From: Chitinophaga silvatica
GTDB lineage: Bacteria > Bacteroidota > Bacteroidia > Chitinophagales > Chitinophagaceae
Length of the DNA stretch: 64,000 nucleotides
NCBI RefSeq assembly: GCF_003419895.1
Contig: NZ_QPMM01000001.1
Coordinates: forward strand, 496,001 to 560,000
Direction: 5' to 3'
Shown: positions 19,366 to 27,705 of the stretch, in pieces
How the letters are laid out: every line of letters starts with the position of its first letter
How positions within the stretch are numbered: the stretch's first letter is position 1
The notes under the pieces: generated by a model
Databases searched by the model: none
The model's input: the letters and a program-made list of their open reading frames with translations, nothing else
What the model was told of the DNA's origin: nothing
Program-made: the position numbers and the translations under genes

Positions 19366-19439
19366 AAGGGTTTATGAGCTATATGAATTTTTATTCCGAA
19401 TTTTGGAACAGAAACTTATAGCATCATAAACCCTTTTTT
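19366..19439 (+). terminator. Long hairpin with T-run that ends at the next gene's start codon
   Basis: AAGGGTTTATGA (19366-19377) plus GCTATA (19378-19383) pair with TATAGC (19417-19422) and TCATAAACCCTT (19424-19435), with a single bulged A. The run of Ts (19434-19439) is followed at once by the ATG at 19440. As a terminator it would close the C25-like operon; as an RNA structure it would cover the ribosome site of the next gene. Confidence 0.75.
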
Positions 19440-20054
19440 ATGTTATCCTCAATTATTGCTCCCTTAAAAGATTTGAAGCATGGCTTTAAGCCAGTTGTAG
19501 ATGCAGGCAACAAAATATTGGCGAATGATGCGCTGATGCCATTGAATATAGCTATCTCACTAATGTCTTCCGGTGCTTATCAGGAAAGAAGTCTGGCGGT
19601 TTTTTTATTTGGAGAGATTGCTCCGCAGGAGCCTGTGGCTTTGGATTACCTGACAACGAAAGTCGTAGATGATCCGAGCTGGCAGGTACAGGAGATGCTG
19701 GCCAAAGCACTGGATAGCTATTCAGCGGCTATTGGATATGAAGCGGCGCTACCACAGATCAGGGAATGGATAAAAGCGAAGCATCCGGCCCTTAACAGGG
19801 CAGTAATTGAGGGGTTAAGAATCTGGACTTCAAGAAGTTATTTTAAAGAAAACCCGGAAGTGGCTGTAGGTCTTATTTCAAGTTTAGCCCCCAAACTCTC
19901 AAAGAAGGATAATGTGTATCTGACACGATCGGTAGGGAATGCATTGAGAGATATTAAAAAGAAGTATCCTGATTTGGTAAAAGATGCAGTGAGAAATTGG
20001 GATCACTCGGAAGTTGCTGTTCAGCAAGCATATAAGTTATTACAAAAAAAATAG
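19440..20054 (+). CDS. HEAT/AlkD-like DNA alkylation repeat protein
   Basis: A 204-residue all-helical protein with no signal peptide. The pattern YQERSLAVFLFGEIAPQEPVA, DDPSWQVQEMLAKALDSY and NRAVIEGLRIWTSRSYFKENP matches AlkD/AlkC-like HEAT repeat proteins, which bind DNA and, in active members, remove alkylated bases. I cannot assign the catalytic Asp/Trp set of AlkD with confidence, so activity is open. It is smaller than canonical AlkD (about 230-240 residues). It follows two secreted proteins that also end in HEAT-like repeats, but its lack of a signal peptide argues for a cytoplasmic role. Its ATG directly abuts the preceding hairpin. A later start (for example the Met in ALMPLN) would remove the conserved first helix. 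Confidence 0.7.
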   Translation: MLSSIIAPLKDLKHGFKPVVDAGNKILANDALMPLNIAISLMSSGAYQERSLAVFLFGEIAPQEPVALDYLTTKVVDDPSWQVQEMLAKALDSYSAAIGYEAALPQIREWIKAKHPALNRAVIEGLRIWTSRSYFKENPEVAVGLISSLAPKLSKKDNVYLTRSVGNALRDIKKKYPDLVKDAVRNWDHSEVAVQQAYKLLQKK

Positions 20055-20121
20055 TGGTTCAGATAAGTAACTCCTAAGCCTGGTTGTTCGTTTAAGTATT
20101 TTCAACCAAATAATTCCACTG

Positions 20122-20523
20122 ATGAAAACAATTACCCAAGTACTGTTATTAGTAAGCATTGTTGTTGTTTCAAGTTGTAGAAAAAGGCATGTATACCCTG
20201 CGCCTCCCATTGGTAAATATGAATTAAGATCTGAATTTGCGGAAAATGGCCAATACGACTACCCGGCAAATAATGGAAACATACTTAGTTTTACTGGCAA
20301 TAGAATTGAAATGTATGATAAAACCGGTCTTATAGATAAAGGTACTTTTGAGGTGAAATATGGGGAAGATGAATCCAGAGGGCAGGTTTCCCTGATTACA
20401 ATTTCTGCCAGTGTGCAAAAAACAGCTATTTATCAGTTAAGCAGTGATACATTGAAGATGATAACTGATGCCGGAAATAATTTTGCAGGAGGAGGAGTGA
20501 AAACTTATGTAAAAGTCAATTAA
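20122..20523 (+). CDS. Small hypothetical lipoprotein
   Basis: A 133-residue protein with a lipoprotein signal (MKTITQVLLLVSIVVVSSC, Cys19) followed by positively charged RKRH. The mature part is predicted to be mostly beta (GKYELRSEF, ILSFTGNRIEMYDKTG, IDKGTFEVKYG, SLITISASVQ), suggesting a small lipocalin- or META-like barrel, as in many Bacteroidota lipoproteins of unknown role. It stands alone, 67 bases after the HEAT gene, and has its own terminator. I do not recognise a specific family. Confidence 0.6.
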   Translation: MKTITQVLLLVSIVVVSSCRKRHVYPAPPIGKYELRSEFAENGQYDYPANNGNILSFTGNRIEMYDKTGLIDKGTFEVKYGEDESRGQVSLITISASVQKTAIYQLSSDTLKMITDAGNNFAGGGVKTYVKVN

Positions 20524-20528
20524 AATAA

Positions 20529-20559
20529 AAAAAGTCATCCCGTAGAGGGGTGACTTTTT
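20529..20559 (+). terminator. Intrinsic terminator
   Basis: AAAAAGTCATCCC (20529-20541) pairs with GGGGTGACTTTTT (20547-20559) around a GTAGA loop, with one T-G pair. It begins five bases after the lipoprotein stop codon and could work on either strand. Confidence 0.88.
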
Positions 20560-20725
20560 GCTTTACCAGGTGGATGTTAAATTCGTAAAGCAGGTTTCCG
20601 AGGCACAAAAGTGCTAAAAAGACACCTATCTCATTGTTAATTTTGTACTTATCTATAGCACATTTGTACCTGTATTTTCTGTGGCATTAGAAATTATGTT
20701 AAATTGGTTAAGGTAAAATACTGTT

Positions 20726-21658
20726 ATGCCTGTAAAAAATTACTTGCAACAATTAGACCTTACGAATCCAAAATATCTGGAACGCTTAGTTGAAAACCGA
20801 CGGATTTTCAATCTGAAGAATTGTGAGCTCAGTATATTTGAGAGCTATCAACAGGCCTACAGGATACCTTTAACTTTCAACGATTTTGTTATTACCAGCA
20901 TGGTTCAGGGGAAAAAGATCATGCATTTATATGATAAACCTTCGTTCGAATACCTTCCCGGGGAAACGGTGATAGTACCGGCAAATGAGACCATGATTAT
21001 AGATTTTCCGGAGGCAGATAACAGTACCCCAACTCAATGCATCGCGCTTTCTGTAGATGAAACGTATATACGAAATACCGTACATTACCTTAACGAATAC
21101 TACAGACCAGGAGAGGGGGAGACCGCAAACTGGCGATTTCAGTTCGATAAATACCATTTTAATAACGATGCCGATTTGGCCGCGCTGATCAGTAAACTGG
21201 TGAAAATTTGCCGTAGTACTGAAGTGTCAAGAGATATTTTCGCTGATCTAAGCATGAAGGAACTTCTGATCCGGTTGTTTCAGAATCAGCAGCTACACCG
21301 GATTATTGAAGAGAAAGACTATAATAGTAACAATACCCGATTACATTTTGTACTGCACTATATAAATGAACACCTCACTGAAAATATTTCAGTGGATGTA
21401 CTCTGTCGTAAGGCTTTCCTAAGCCGAAACCTTTTCTTTAAGTGGTTTAAAAACCAGTTTGGTCTTACTCCTCTGCAATATATTAACCGGGAACGCCTGA
21501 AACTGGCAAAACAACTACTGGCAAATACCAATTATAGCGTAAGCCAGGTTAGCGCTCAATGTGGCTTTAATGATACCAATTACTTCGTAAGGCTGTTCAG
21601 AAACTCCGAAGGAATTACCCCAGGAACTTACCAGGCTTTAACATCCTACCAGAAATAA
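20726..21658 (+). CDS. AraC-family transcriptional regulator
   Basis: A 310-residue regulator. The N-terminal about 190 residues form a cupin-like effector domain (GKKIMHLYDKPSFEYLPGETVIVPANE). The C-terminal about 100 residues carry two helix-turn-helix units (VDVLCRKAFLSRNLFFKWFKNQFGLT and VSQVSAQCGFNDTNYFVRLFRNSEGITP), with the family signature complete. Effector and target are not apparent. Its neighbours are another regulator (MarR-GNAT) downstream and a lipoprotein upstream. A TAATTTTG box lies at 20638-20645, without a clear partner element. Confidence 0.88.
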   Translation: MPVKNYLQQLDLTNPKYLERLVENRRIFNLKNCELSIFESYQQAYRIPLTFNDFVITSMVQGKKIMHLYDKPSFEYLPGETVIVPANETMIIDFPEADNSTPTQCIALSVDETYIRNTVHYLNEYYRPGEGETANWRFQFDKYHFNNDADLAALISKLVKICRSTEVSRDIFADLSMKELLIRLFQNQQLHRIIEEKDYNSNNTRLHFVLHYINEHLTENISVDVLCRKAFLSRNLFFKWFKNQFGLTPLQYINRERLKLAKQLLANTNYSVSQVSAQCGFNDTNYFVRLFRNSEGITPGTYQALTSYQK

Positions 21659-21673
21659 AATCAAAATAAAATT

Positions 21674-21720
21674 TTTGAAATTTCATAAAATGCATACATT
21701 TACGTAATCAGTTACGTAAT
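21674..21720 (+). promoter_or_regulatory. Promoter with two TTACGTAAT operator repeats
   Basis: TTTG (21674-21677), 17 bases, then TACATTTA (21695-21702), close to the Bacteroidota consensus. Two copies of TTACGTAAT (21700-21708 and 21712-21720), each containing the palindrome TTACGTAA, overlap and follow the -7 box. This layout suits autorepression by the MarR-type domain of the gene that starts at 21734. Confidence 0.55.
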
Positions 21721-21733
21721 TAATTGTATTAAA

Positions 21734-22684
21734 ATGGAATTCTTCAACAAAACAGGAAAAATGGCCATCGGAAGCCGACTACGCTTACTAACCGAACAAA
21801 TAACCGATGACGCCGCCAATATTTATAAGGCTTATGGCCAGCAAATCCAGCCTAAATGGTTTCCTGTCTTTTTTGCCTTGTCAGAAAGTGACGCTAAAAC
21901 CATTACCCAAATTGCAAAGGAAATCGGGCATTCTCATCCTTCCGTTAGTAAAATAATAAGAGAGATGACAAAAGCAGGCCTGATAGAGGAAGCTCAGCAG
22001 GAAACAGATGGCAGGAAAACAACTGTAAGGCTCTCTGCTAAAGGAAAAGAGAATATAGCCAGCATGGAAGATCAATATACCGACGTTGGTAATGCAATTG
22101 AAGAACTAAGTACCCAGGCCAATAATGACCTTTGGAAGGCGATAGAAGAGTGGGAATACCTCTTGGCCCAGCAATCGCTGTTCGACCGTGTTAAAGCCAA
22201 GAAAAAGGAAAGGGAAAGTCAGTATATTCAGATAGTTCCTTTCAGCAATGAATATCAGCAGGCATTTAGCGATCTGAATAAAGAGTGGATCAGCACCTGG
22301 TTTAAGATGGAAGAGTCAGATTTTAAGGCTTTAGATCATCCGCAGAGCTATATACTCGATAAAGGGGGATATATTTTTGTGGCATTATACAAGAACGAAC
22401 CATTGGGTGTATGTGCCTTACAAAAGATGAATGATCCGGATTATGATTATGAACTGGCCAAACTGGCAGTATCCCCTAAAGCTCAGGGCAAAAATCTGGC
22501 CTGGCTGTTATGCCAGGCTATTATAGAAAAAGCCAGGTCTTTAGGCGCCCGTAACCTGTATTTGGAAAGCAATACCATTTTAGAACCAGCTATCAGACTA
22601 TATCATAAATTAGGGTTTAAAAAGGTAGCCGGGCGCCCTTCTCCATATGAACGTTCCAACATTCAGATGGAATTAACACTCTAG
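21734..22684 (+). CDS. MarR-type regulator fused to GNAT acetyltransferase
   Basis: A 316-residue fusion. Residues about 1-150 are a MarR-like winged helix (ITQIAKEIGHSHPSVSKIIREMTKAGLIEE, then DGRKTTVRLSAKG for the wing). Residues about 165-316 are a GNAT fold with the acetyl-CoA signature (LAVSPKAQGKNLAWLLCQAIIEKA) and ARNLYLESNTILEPAIRLYHKLGFKK. Such fusions are known in Bacteroidota and Proteobacteria; the acetyl acceptor is unknown, possibly an amine or amino-acid-like inducer. The gene stops two bases before the convergent nucleoside hydrolase ends, so no terminator separates them. Confidence 0.88.
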   Translation: MEFFNKTGKMAIGSRLRLLTEQITDDAANIYKAYGQQIQPKWFPVFFALSESDAKTITQIAKEIGHSHPSVSKIIREMTKAGLIEEAQQETDGRKTTVRLSAKGKENIASMEDQYTDVGNAIEELSTQANNDLWKAIEEWEYLLAQQSLFDRVKAKKKERESQYIQIVPFSNEYQQAFSDLNKEWISTWFKMEESDFKALDHPQSYILDKGGYIFVALYKNEPLGVCALQKMNDPDYDYELAKLAVSPKAQGKNLAWLLCQAIIEKARSLGARNLYLESNTILEPAIRLYHKLGFKKVAGRPSPYERSNIQMELTL

Positions 22685-22685
22685 T

Positions 22686-23681
22686 TTATTTTCTTTTTTT
22701 AGGTTGATGTTGCATTAGATAATTAATAAAATCGGTCACCTCTGCTGTTGGCAACTTTGGTATTAAATAAAAATGCCCGCTGCCATTATTATCCCAGTCG
22801 TTTGAGCCGGAGGCATAACAGATAATACGACCAGGTACCACATCAAAATAAGGAACAGGAGAAGTTACAGCCACTAATACAGCTGTCTGATCCCAGCTCA
22901 TTCTGCCGGCTGCATCTTCAGCCGCTTTGGGGATGGCTATCGAAAATGCATCTTTAACAGGGCTATTCTTAATCTGCTGATTATGTATAAGCGGTAGCCC
23001 TGTTTTTATTTTTTCTCCGATTTCAAATCCACTAAACAGAATATTGGTAGGCCATTGCTGGAAAACTTCAACAGAAGCCGTACTATCTCTCAATACATTA
23101 AACTCCCGGCCTTTAGGAAAGTGTCCGGCCATGCTTACCAGCTGTTTCACTTTTCTGGCAACCAGTTCTTTGCCACTTAGCTTACTGTAGGTGTCAGGTT
23201 TCGAATTCAGTAAGTTAGCCAGATTGGTAAAGAAGCCTACAGTAACGATGGTAACACTTTTATCTGGCCTGCCTGCCAGGATTTTACGATACAGGGTAAC
23301 AGCATCGGGTACTTCTTCATTGCTTTTGATGGCATGCGGATAACGTTGCAAAATTGTATCCGACCAATGCTGCCAATCGGCTTCACTAACTGCATTGCCT
23401 TTAGGTACTCCTATCGGAATGCCCGGTCTGTTGAAATAGGTATTGAAAACATTTAATACTCCCGCAATCCCCTGATATTTATTGCTGGCCATGGTAGCCA
23501 GAATATTGGCCTTACCGCTGTCGGCCAGTGCGTGCAAAACGGTGATTGCTCCTACATCATCATAATCGGGCCCCATATCTGTATCGAAAATAATATCGAC
23601 TTTCTGGTTTTGATGCTGGCCAAAGGAAGAAACAGTGAATCCCAAAAACAGGCAACTGAGTAGCAAGTGTCTGAACTGCAT
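22686..23681 (-). CDS. Secreted nucleoside hydrolase (inosine-uridine preferring family)
   Basis: I use the ATG at 23681 because it gives a signal peptide (MQFRHLLLSCLFLGFTVSSFGQ); the frame runs upstream into the GH43 gene. The mature enzyme starts VDIIFDTDMGPDYDDVGA, the D-x-D-x4-D-D calcium-binding motif of the nucleoside hydrolase fold. Family enzymes split N-ribosides into base and ribose. The usual C-terminal His/Asp region is represented by SWDQTAVLVAV. It follows the GH43 gene by eight bases, so the pair is probably an operon that releases pentoses from polymers and nucleosides outside the cytoplasm. The operon is divergent from a sugar transporter. Confidence 0.8.
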   Translation of the reverse strand: MQFRHLLLSCLFLGFTVSSFGQHQNQKVDIIFDTDMGPDYDDVGAITVLHALADSGKANILATMASNKYQGIAGVLNVFNTYFNRPGIPIGVPKGNAVSEADWQHWSDTILQRYPHAIKSNEEVPDAVTLYRKILAGRPDKSVTIVTVGFFTNLANLLNSKPDTYSKLSGKELVARKVKQLVSMAGHFPKGREFNVLRDSTASVEVFQQWPTNILFSGFEIGEKIKTGLPLIHNQQIKNSPVKDAFSIAIPKAAEDAAGRMSWDQTAVLVAVTSPVPYFDVVPGRIICYASGSNDWDNNGSGHFYLIPKLPTAEVTDFINYLMQHQPKKRK

Positions 23682-23689
23682 AACTTTAT

Positions 23690-24664
23690 TTAAAATGAAG
23701 GTGAAGCTGAGTGTAAGGAAGGTTGTTGATCTTTGATTTCCGGCCAGTCGTTTACCCATTCAATTTTATCGAGCAGCATTTCCCGGCCTATATTATTCTC
23801 CCGGCTAAAAGCATGATAAACCATCCAGGTTTGATGTTTTTTATCTTCGAAAATATCGCCATTGTGTCCTGGGCCTGCAAAAGCATCATTTCCCTTCAAT
23901 AACAGGGTTCCACCACCTTCGAGCAGAGACTTCCCATCCTTATCCAGATACGGACCCTTCAGGGAAAGAGAACGCCCAACCTTTACATGGTAAGTACTCT
24001 TAATTCCTTCACAACAGGTGCCGGCAGATCCGAAATAATAGTAATACTTACCTCTTTTATAGATATAAGAGCCCTCGTATTGCCTGTCGGTCAGTTTAAA
24101 CTTTTCTCCTGTAACTTTAGTACCATCCTTCGATAATTCAACTCCGTAGATGCCATGAAAACTGCCCCAGATCAGGTATGGTGTTTTTTTATCTACATAC
24201 AAAAAGGGATCAATGGAATTGGCTACACCGATATCCTTGCTATAAAACAGGCTTCCTAAATCTGTAAACGGGCCTTCGGGGCGTTTGCTCACTGCCACAC
24301 CAATGGCAGGATTAGGATCACCCCAGATGGACCAGGAGTAAAACATCAGGTATTTTTTCCTGTAATAGGTTACATCCGGAGCCCAGATACCACCACCATC
24401 TTTCTTCCAATCGGGGCGTTTCTCAAAAGCATCCCCAACGAAGGTCCAATGTACAAGATCTTTACTTTTAATAATCGGAATAGTGTATTTGCCTCCATTG
24501 GTGGCATACCCATAAAAGTACCCGTCTTTGGCTTTTACTAAGTTAGGATCAGGAAAATTACTTCTGTAAACAGGATTGGAGTATCCGGTGTCCTGAACCT
24601 GGGATTGGCCCGGGCTTTGAATCGATAACGTGCTGGCAAGTGCCAGAAATACTAGTGTTTTCAT
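23690..24664 (-). CDS. Secreted GH43 glycoside hydrolase (arabinanase/xylosidase type)
   Basis: The start at 24664 gives a signal peptide (MKTLVFLALASTLSIQSPGQ); the upstream extension of the frame looks non-coding. This is a five-bladed propeller of about 300 residues. SNFPDPNLV carries the likely general base Asp39, IDPFLYVD the pKa-modulating Asp, and YEGSYIYK the likely acid Glu. WAPDVTYYRKKYLMFYS and HNGDIFEDKKHQTWMVYHAF are typical of endo-arabinanase-like GH43 members. Likely substrates are arabinan or arabinoxylan side chains, matching the GH10 xylanase at 59.8 kb. It is first in a two-gene operon and divergent from the MFS sugar transporter. Confidence 0.83.
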   Translation of the reverse strand: MKTLVFLALASTLSIQSPGQSQVQDTGYSNPVYRSNFPDPNLVKAKDGYFYGYATNGGKYTIPIIKSKDLVHWTFVGDAFEKRPDWKKDGGGIWAPDVTYYRKKYLMFYSWSIWGDPNPAIGVAVSKRPEGPFTDLGSLFYSKDIGVANSIDPFLYVDKKTPYLIWGSFHGIYGVELSKDGTKVTGEKFKLTDRQYEGSYIYKRGKYYYYFGSAGTCCEGIKSTYHVKVGRSLSLKGPYLDKDGKSLLEGGGTLLLKGNDAFAGPGHNGDIFEDKKHQTWMVYHAFSRENNIGREMLLDKIEWVNDWPEIKDQQPSLHSASPSF

Positions 24665-24829
24665 ATGCTCGATGGAAACAAAATATAAATTTTTGCTTCG
24701 GCTATTACGAAAAATCCATGAATGGCAATATTTCGGCCCTATTTCAATTTCTGAAATGTAAGTGTATATTAGTGCTCTATTGCTAAAACGTTTTTCCACG
24801 TATCGGTCCACAAACAATTAAAAATTATT

Positions 24830-26101
24830 ATGATGTCATCAGACTCTTTGGAACAGGAAACGGCACAAGTTTCTGCGCGCAAGTCAACTTCCCGGGGTAT
24901 TACAGCTTTTACTGAGAAAAAATACTTTGTTACACTGGCTTTTGTAACGTCTTTATTCATGTGTTGGGGTATTGCACTAACAATGGGAGATGTGCTTAAC
25001 CGGCACTTTCAAAATGTGTTGGGGCTTACCAAAGCTCAATCGGGGCTTGTTCAGTTTTCCATTTTCGGCGCTTATGCCATCATGGCTGTTCCTGCAGGAA
25101 TCTTCATGAAGAAAATGGGCTACAAGAATGGAGTGTTATTAGGATTGTCGCTTTATGCCCTGGGAGCCTTTCTGTTTGTTCCGGCGGCAAATGCCAGTTC
25201 TTTCGGAATTTTCCGTATAGCCCTATTTGTACTGGCATGCGGAATGGCCACATTGGAAACTGTAGCCCATCCATTTATGGCGGCTTTAGGTGATCAGAGA
25301 AGTAGTGACCAGCGTATCAATTTCGCCCAATCATTTAATGCAGTGGGTGCGTTTATTGGTCCAACTATGGGAGCGCATTTTCTGTTGAGTGCCAGCCATG
25401 AGGCGGCAGGTACACTTTTACCTGTTAAGCAGCTTTATATATGGATTGGTGCTGTAATAGCGCTTATTGCCATAACTTTTGCTTTCGTAAAGGTGCCGGC
25501 TATTTCTGATCCGCATAGCGAAGATCAGCCAGCAGCAGGAACTGCGAATACAAAAAGTTTATTTGCCCATAAGAATTTTGTGTGGGCGGTTGTAGCACAG
25601 TTTTTTAACGTAGCTGCGCAAGCAGGCACCTGGGCATTTTTCATTAATTATGGTCATGAGAAGATGCATTTTAGTGATGAAAAAGCAGGTTACCTGATGT
25701 CGGTTTTTATGTTGATGATGCTGGCCGGACGTATTGTTGGTACTTCTTTAATGCGCTTTATTGCTCCAAATAAGTTGCTGGCAGCATTTGCTATAGGTAA
25801 TGTGCTGATGTGCTTAATTGTAGCGCAGGATTGGGGATGGGTTTCGTATGGTGCTTTAATGATGATCAATTTCTTTTTCAGCATTATGTATCCTACCATT
25901 TTTAGCTTAGGATTGAAAGATCTGGGTCCTAAAACTCAGCAAGCATCTTCCTACATTGTTATGGGTATGTTTGGTGGAGCTGTATTCCCGTTTGTAATGG
26001 GGCATATTGCAGATACAGATGTAGCTATGGCTTATTATCTGCCTATCGTTTGTTACGTAGTAATCTTCCTTTATGGAGCAAGATTATATAAGTTGAGATA
26101 A
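24830..26101 (+). CDS. Sugar MFS transporter (FucP-like)
   Basis: A 423-residue protein with twelve hydrophobic spans of the major facilitator superfamily. Typical FucP/GluP family features are visible: FVTSLFMCWGIALTMGDVL in span 1, FSIFGAYAIMAVPAGIFMKKMGYKNGVL across spans 2-3 and LACGMATLETVAHPFMAALGD in the middle. The family imports hexoses or pentoses with protons. It is divergent from the GH43/nucleoside hydrolase pair, with 165 bases between start codons, suggesting shared control of sugar release and uptake. The exact sugar cannot be told from sequence alone. Confidence 0.87.
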   Translation: MMSSDSLEQETAQVSARKSTSRGITAFTEKKYFVTLAFVTSLFMCWGIALTMGDVLNRHFQNVLGLTKAQSGLVQFSIFGAYAIMAVPAGIFMKKMGYKNGVLLGLSLYALGAFLFVPAANASSFGIFRIALFVLACGMATLETVAHPFMAALGDQRSSDQRINFAQSFNAVGAFIGPTMGAHFLLSASHEAAGTLLPVKQLYIWIGAVIALIAITFAFVKVPAISDPHSEDQPAAGTANTKSLFAHKNFVWAVVAQFFNVAAQAGTWAFFINYGHEKMHFSDEKAGYLMSVFMLMMLAGRIVGTSLMRFIAPNKLLAAFAIGNVLMCLIVAQDWGWVSYGALMMINFFFSIMYPTIFSLGLKDLGPKTQQASSYIVMGMFGGAVFPFVMGHIADTDVAMAYYLPIVCYVVIFLYGARLYKLR

Positions 26102-26116
26102 TTGTTTTTTTATATT

Positions 26117-26160
26117 GAAAAGCGGACGTCACATTTCTTATGTGACGTCCGCTTTTCTTT
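26117..26160. terminator. Strong bidirectional terminator
   Basis: A perfect 17-base inverted repeat (GAAAAGCGGACGTCACA, 26117-26133, with its complement at 26141-26157) around a seven-base loop, with T-rich sequence on both sides. It separates the convergent transporter and YdeI-like genes. Confidence 0.92.
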
Positions 26161-26167
26161 TATGTTC

Positions 26168-26761
26168 TTAGTCATCCAGGCCTTTCCCTTCCAGTATCTG
26201 AGGAATACTTTTTTCTACTCTGGCCATTCTGGTTTTAGATAGTTTAGGTGTTGAAAAGTGAAGGAGATAGGCTCTTTGCCGGCCTGGCGTTAAGGATTCA
26301 AAAGCCTTTTTAAGGCCTTTTACCTTTTCCAGTTGTTCCTTAAACTCTTCAGCCATTTCAAATTCTGCAGGCTTCTTCAGTTTAATTTCCAATCCTGCTT
26401 TTTCTACTTCTATTGCCTCGTAAACATATGATTTAATAACAGCAGCCTGTTGGTTAATTTCCTTTAAACTGGTGAAGCGCATTTGTCGTGGCCCCTGCAC
26501 GTTTGGGGTTTGTTGAATGAGCAATCCTTCCGGATCACCCAGTAATACTCCTTTAAAAAAGAGTAATGCACAGTAATCCTTAAAACCATGAATAAGCACA
26601 ATATTTTTTCCATTGTAAGAATAGCAAGGGCAGCCCCATTTCAATTCCTCTACCAGACCGGTATCAAGAATGATTTTCCTCAGTTTATTATACTCTTCCT
26701 GCCATTTGGTATCCTTACTGAAGAACCAGTCAACTTCCGGATTCATTACATGCTTGCTCAT
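26168..26761 (-). CDS. YdeI/OmdA-like protein with DUF1801 domain
   Basis: A 197-residue cytoplasmic protein. The N-terminal about 115 residues match DUF1801 (EVDWFFSKDTKWQEEYNKLR, WGCPCYSYNGKNIVLIHGFKDYCALLFFKG). The C-terminal about 60 residues match the bacteriocin-protection, YdeI/OmdA tail (FESLTPGRQRAYLLHFSTPKLSKTRMARVEK). The biochemical function of this family is not established. It ends a minus-strand run after an ArsR-type regulator and an SRPBCC protein (6-base gap), so these three are likely one operon with related, perhaps stress-linked roles. Confidence 0.8.
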   Translation of the reverse strand: MSKHVMNPEVDWFFSKDTKWQEEYNKLRKIILDTGLVEELKWGCPCYSYNGKNIVLIHGFKDYCALLFFKGVLLGDPEGLLIQQTPNVQGPRQMRFTSLKEINQQAAVIKSYVYEAIEVEKAGLEIKLKKPAEFEMAEEFKEQLEKVKGLKKAFESLTPGRQRAYLLHFSTPKLSKTRMARVEKSIPQILEGKGLDD

Positions 26762-26767
26762 AATCTT

Positions 26768-27235
26768 CTATTTTAATTTTTCAACGATTTCCTGCAATCT
26801 GTCATGTGCCATGCTCATACCTTTACCCATACCGCGTTTCAACATTCCATCTCTATCATCAACAGATCTGTAAACTATATGCATAGTAAGTTTACTGGTA
26901 TCGGCAGTCAGACTTTCAAACTCCATATATTCTATTTGTGCATCCCAGGGAGAATTGTCCATCTGAAAGGTTCTTGTAATTTTTTTATTGGGGATGAACT
27001 CATGAAATACACCGCTCATCTGAAATGTAAAAGTGCCTTTGGGATCACTTGTTTCGAAGATCCAGGCGCCGTATTTTTTATTTTCCAGTTTCAATACTTT
27101 GGTATTCATCCATTGCTCTACAATTTCAGGATCTTCATATGCCTTGAAAAGCAGTTCTACCGGTAACTCAAATTCTCTGGTTATCAATAGTTCCTGTTTG
27201 CCATCTTCCGCATTAACCTTGGTTTTCAATTCCAT
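26768..27235 (-). CDS. SRPBCC / AHSA1-family protein
   Basis: A 155-residue protein with the START-like AHSA1 pattern: ELLITREFELPVELLFKAYEDPEIVEQWM near the N-terminus and ESLTADTSKLTMHIVYRSVDDRDGMLKRGMGKGM near the end. The fold makes a hydrophobic pocket; in bacteria these proteins are often paired with an ArsR-type regulator, as here (five bases after it). Ligand unknown. The family call is firm, any specific role is not. Confidence 0.85.
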   Translation of the reverse strand: MELKTKVNAEDGKQELLITREFELPVELLFKAYEDPEIVEQWMNTKVLKLENKKYGAWIFETSDPKGTFTFQMSGVFHEFIPNKKITRTFQMDNSPWDAQIEYMEFESLTADTSKLTMHIVYRSVDDRDGMLKRGMGKGMSMAHDRLQEIVEKLK

Positions 27236-27240
27236 TCCAA

Positions 27241-27564
27241 TTATTTTTTAGGCTTATAGTTTTTCATGATTTCTTCCAGCTTATTAAACCTGTCATCCCA
27301 TAACTTCCTGAATGGTTCTATAAATTCAGCAATTTCTTTCATTTTATTAGCATTTAAATGGTAATAAATTTCTCTTCCATTTTGTTCCTGTTCCAATAAT
27401 TCACATTCCGTAAGTATTTGGAGATGTTTGGAAACAGTTGGTCTGGCTGTATCAAAATTAGCAGCGATAGCCCCGGCAGTCATGGCCTGCGAGGCCACCA
27501 GTAAAAGAATAGCCCTTCTTGTGGGGTCTGCTATTGCCTGAAATACATCGCGCCTTAAATTCAT
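27241..27564 (-). CDS. ArsR-family winged-helix regulator
   Basis: A 107-residue regulator with the family signature [24 protein letters not shown] and recognition helix region [32 protein letters not shown]. It lacks the CxC metal site of arsenic sensors, so it is of the non-metal type that pairs with AHSA1/SRPBCC genes. It is first of a three-gene operon (regulator, SRPBCC, YdeI-like). A near-perfect operator lies just upstream of its start, pointing to autorepression. Confidence 0.9.
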   Translation of the reverse strand: MNLRRDVFQAIADPTRRAILLLVASQAMTAGAIAANFDTARPTVSKHLQILTECELLEQEQNGREIYYHLNANKMKEIAEFIEPFRKLWDDRFNKLEEIMKNYKPKK

Positions 27565-27567
27565 TAG

Positions 27568-27601
27568 GTAGTCATTTGACTACAAATATATATGTAGCTA
27601 C
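27568..27601 (-). promoter_or_regulatory. ArsR-type operator (GTAGTCA palindrome)
   Basis: A perfect palindrome GTAGTCA-TT-TGACTAC at 27568-27583, three bases upstream of the regulator's start, followed by a related GTAGCTAC (27594-27601). It fits a dimeric winged-helix binding site that would block transcription or initiation of the regulator operon. Confidence 0.55.
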
Positions 27602-27705
27602 TTAACTACGCAAATTTTTCTTTTTTCAACCTAAAAAGCACCCACGAACAATAAAGCAATATTGCTTGTTCCTAACATTGATTAGCATTTCAAAAAATTA
27701 TCTCT

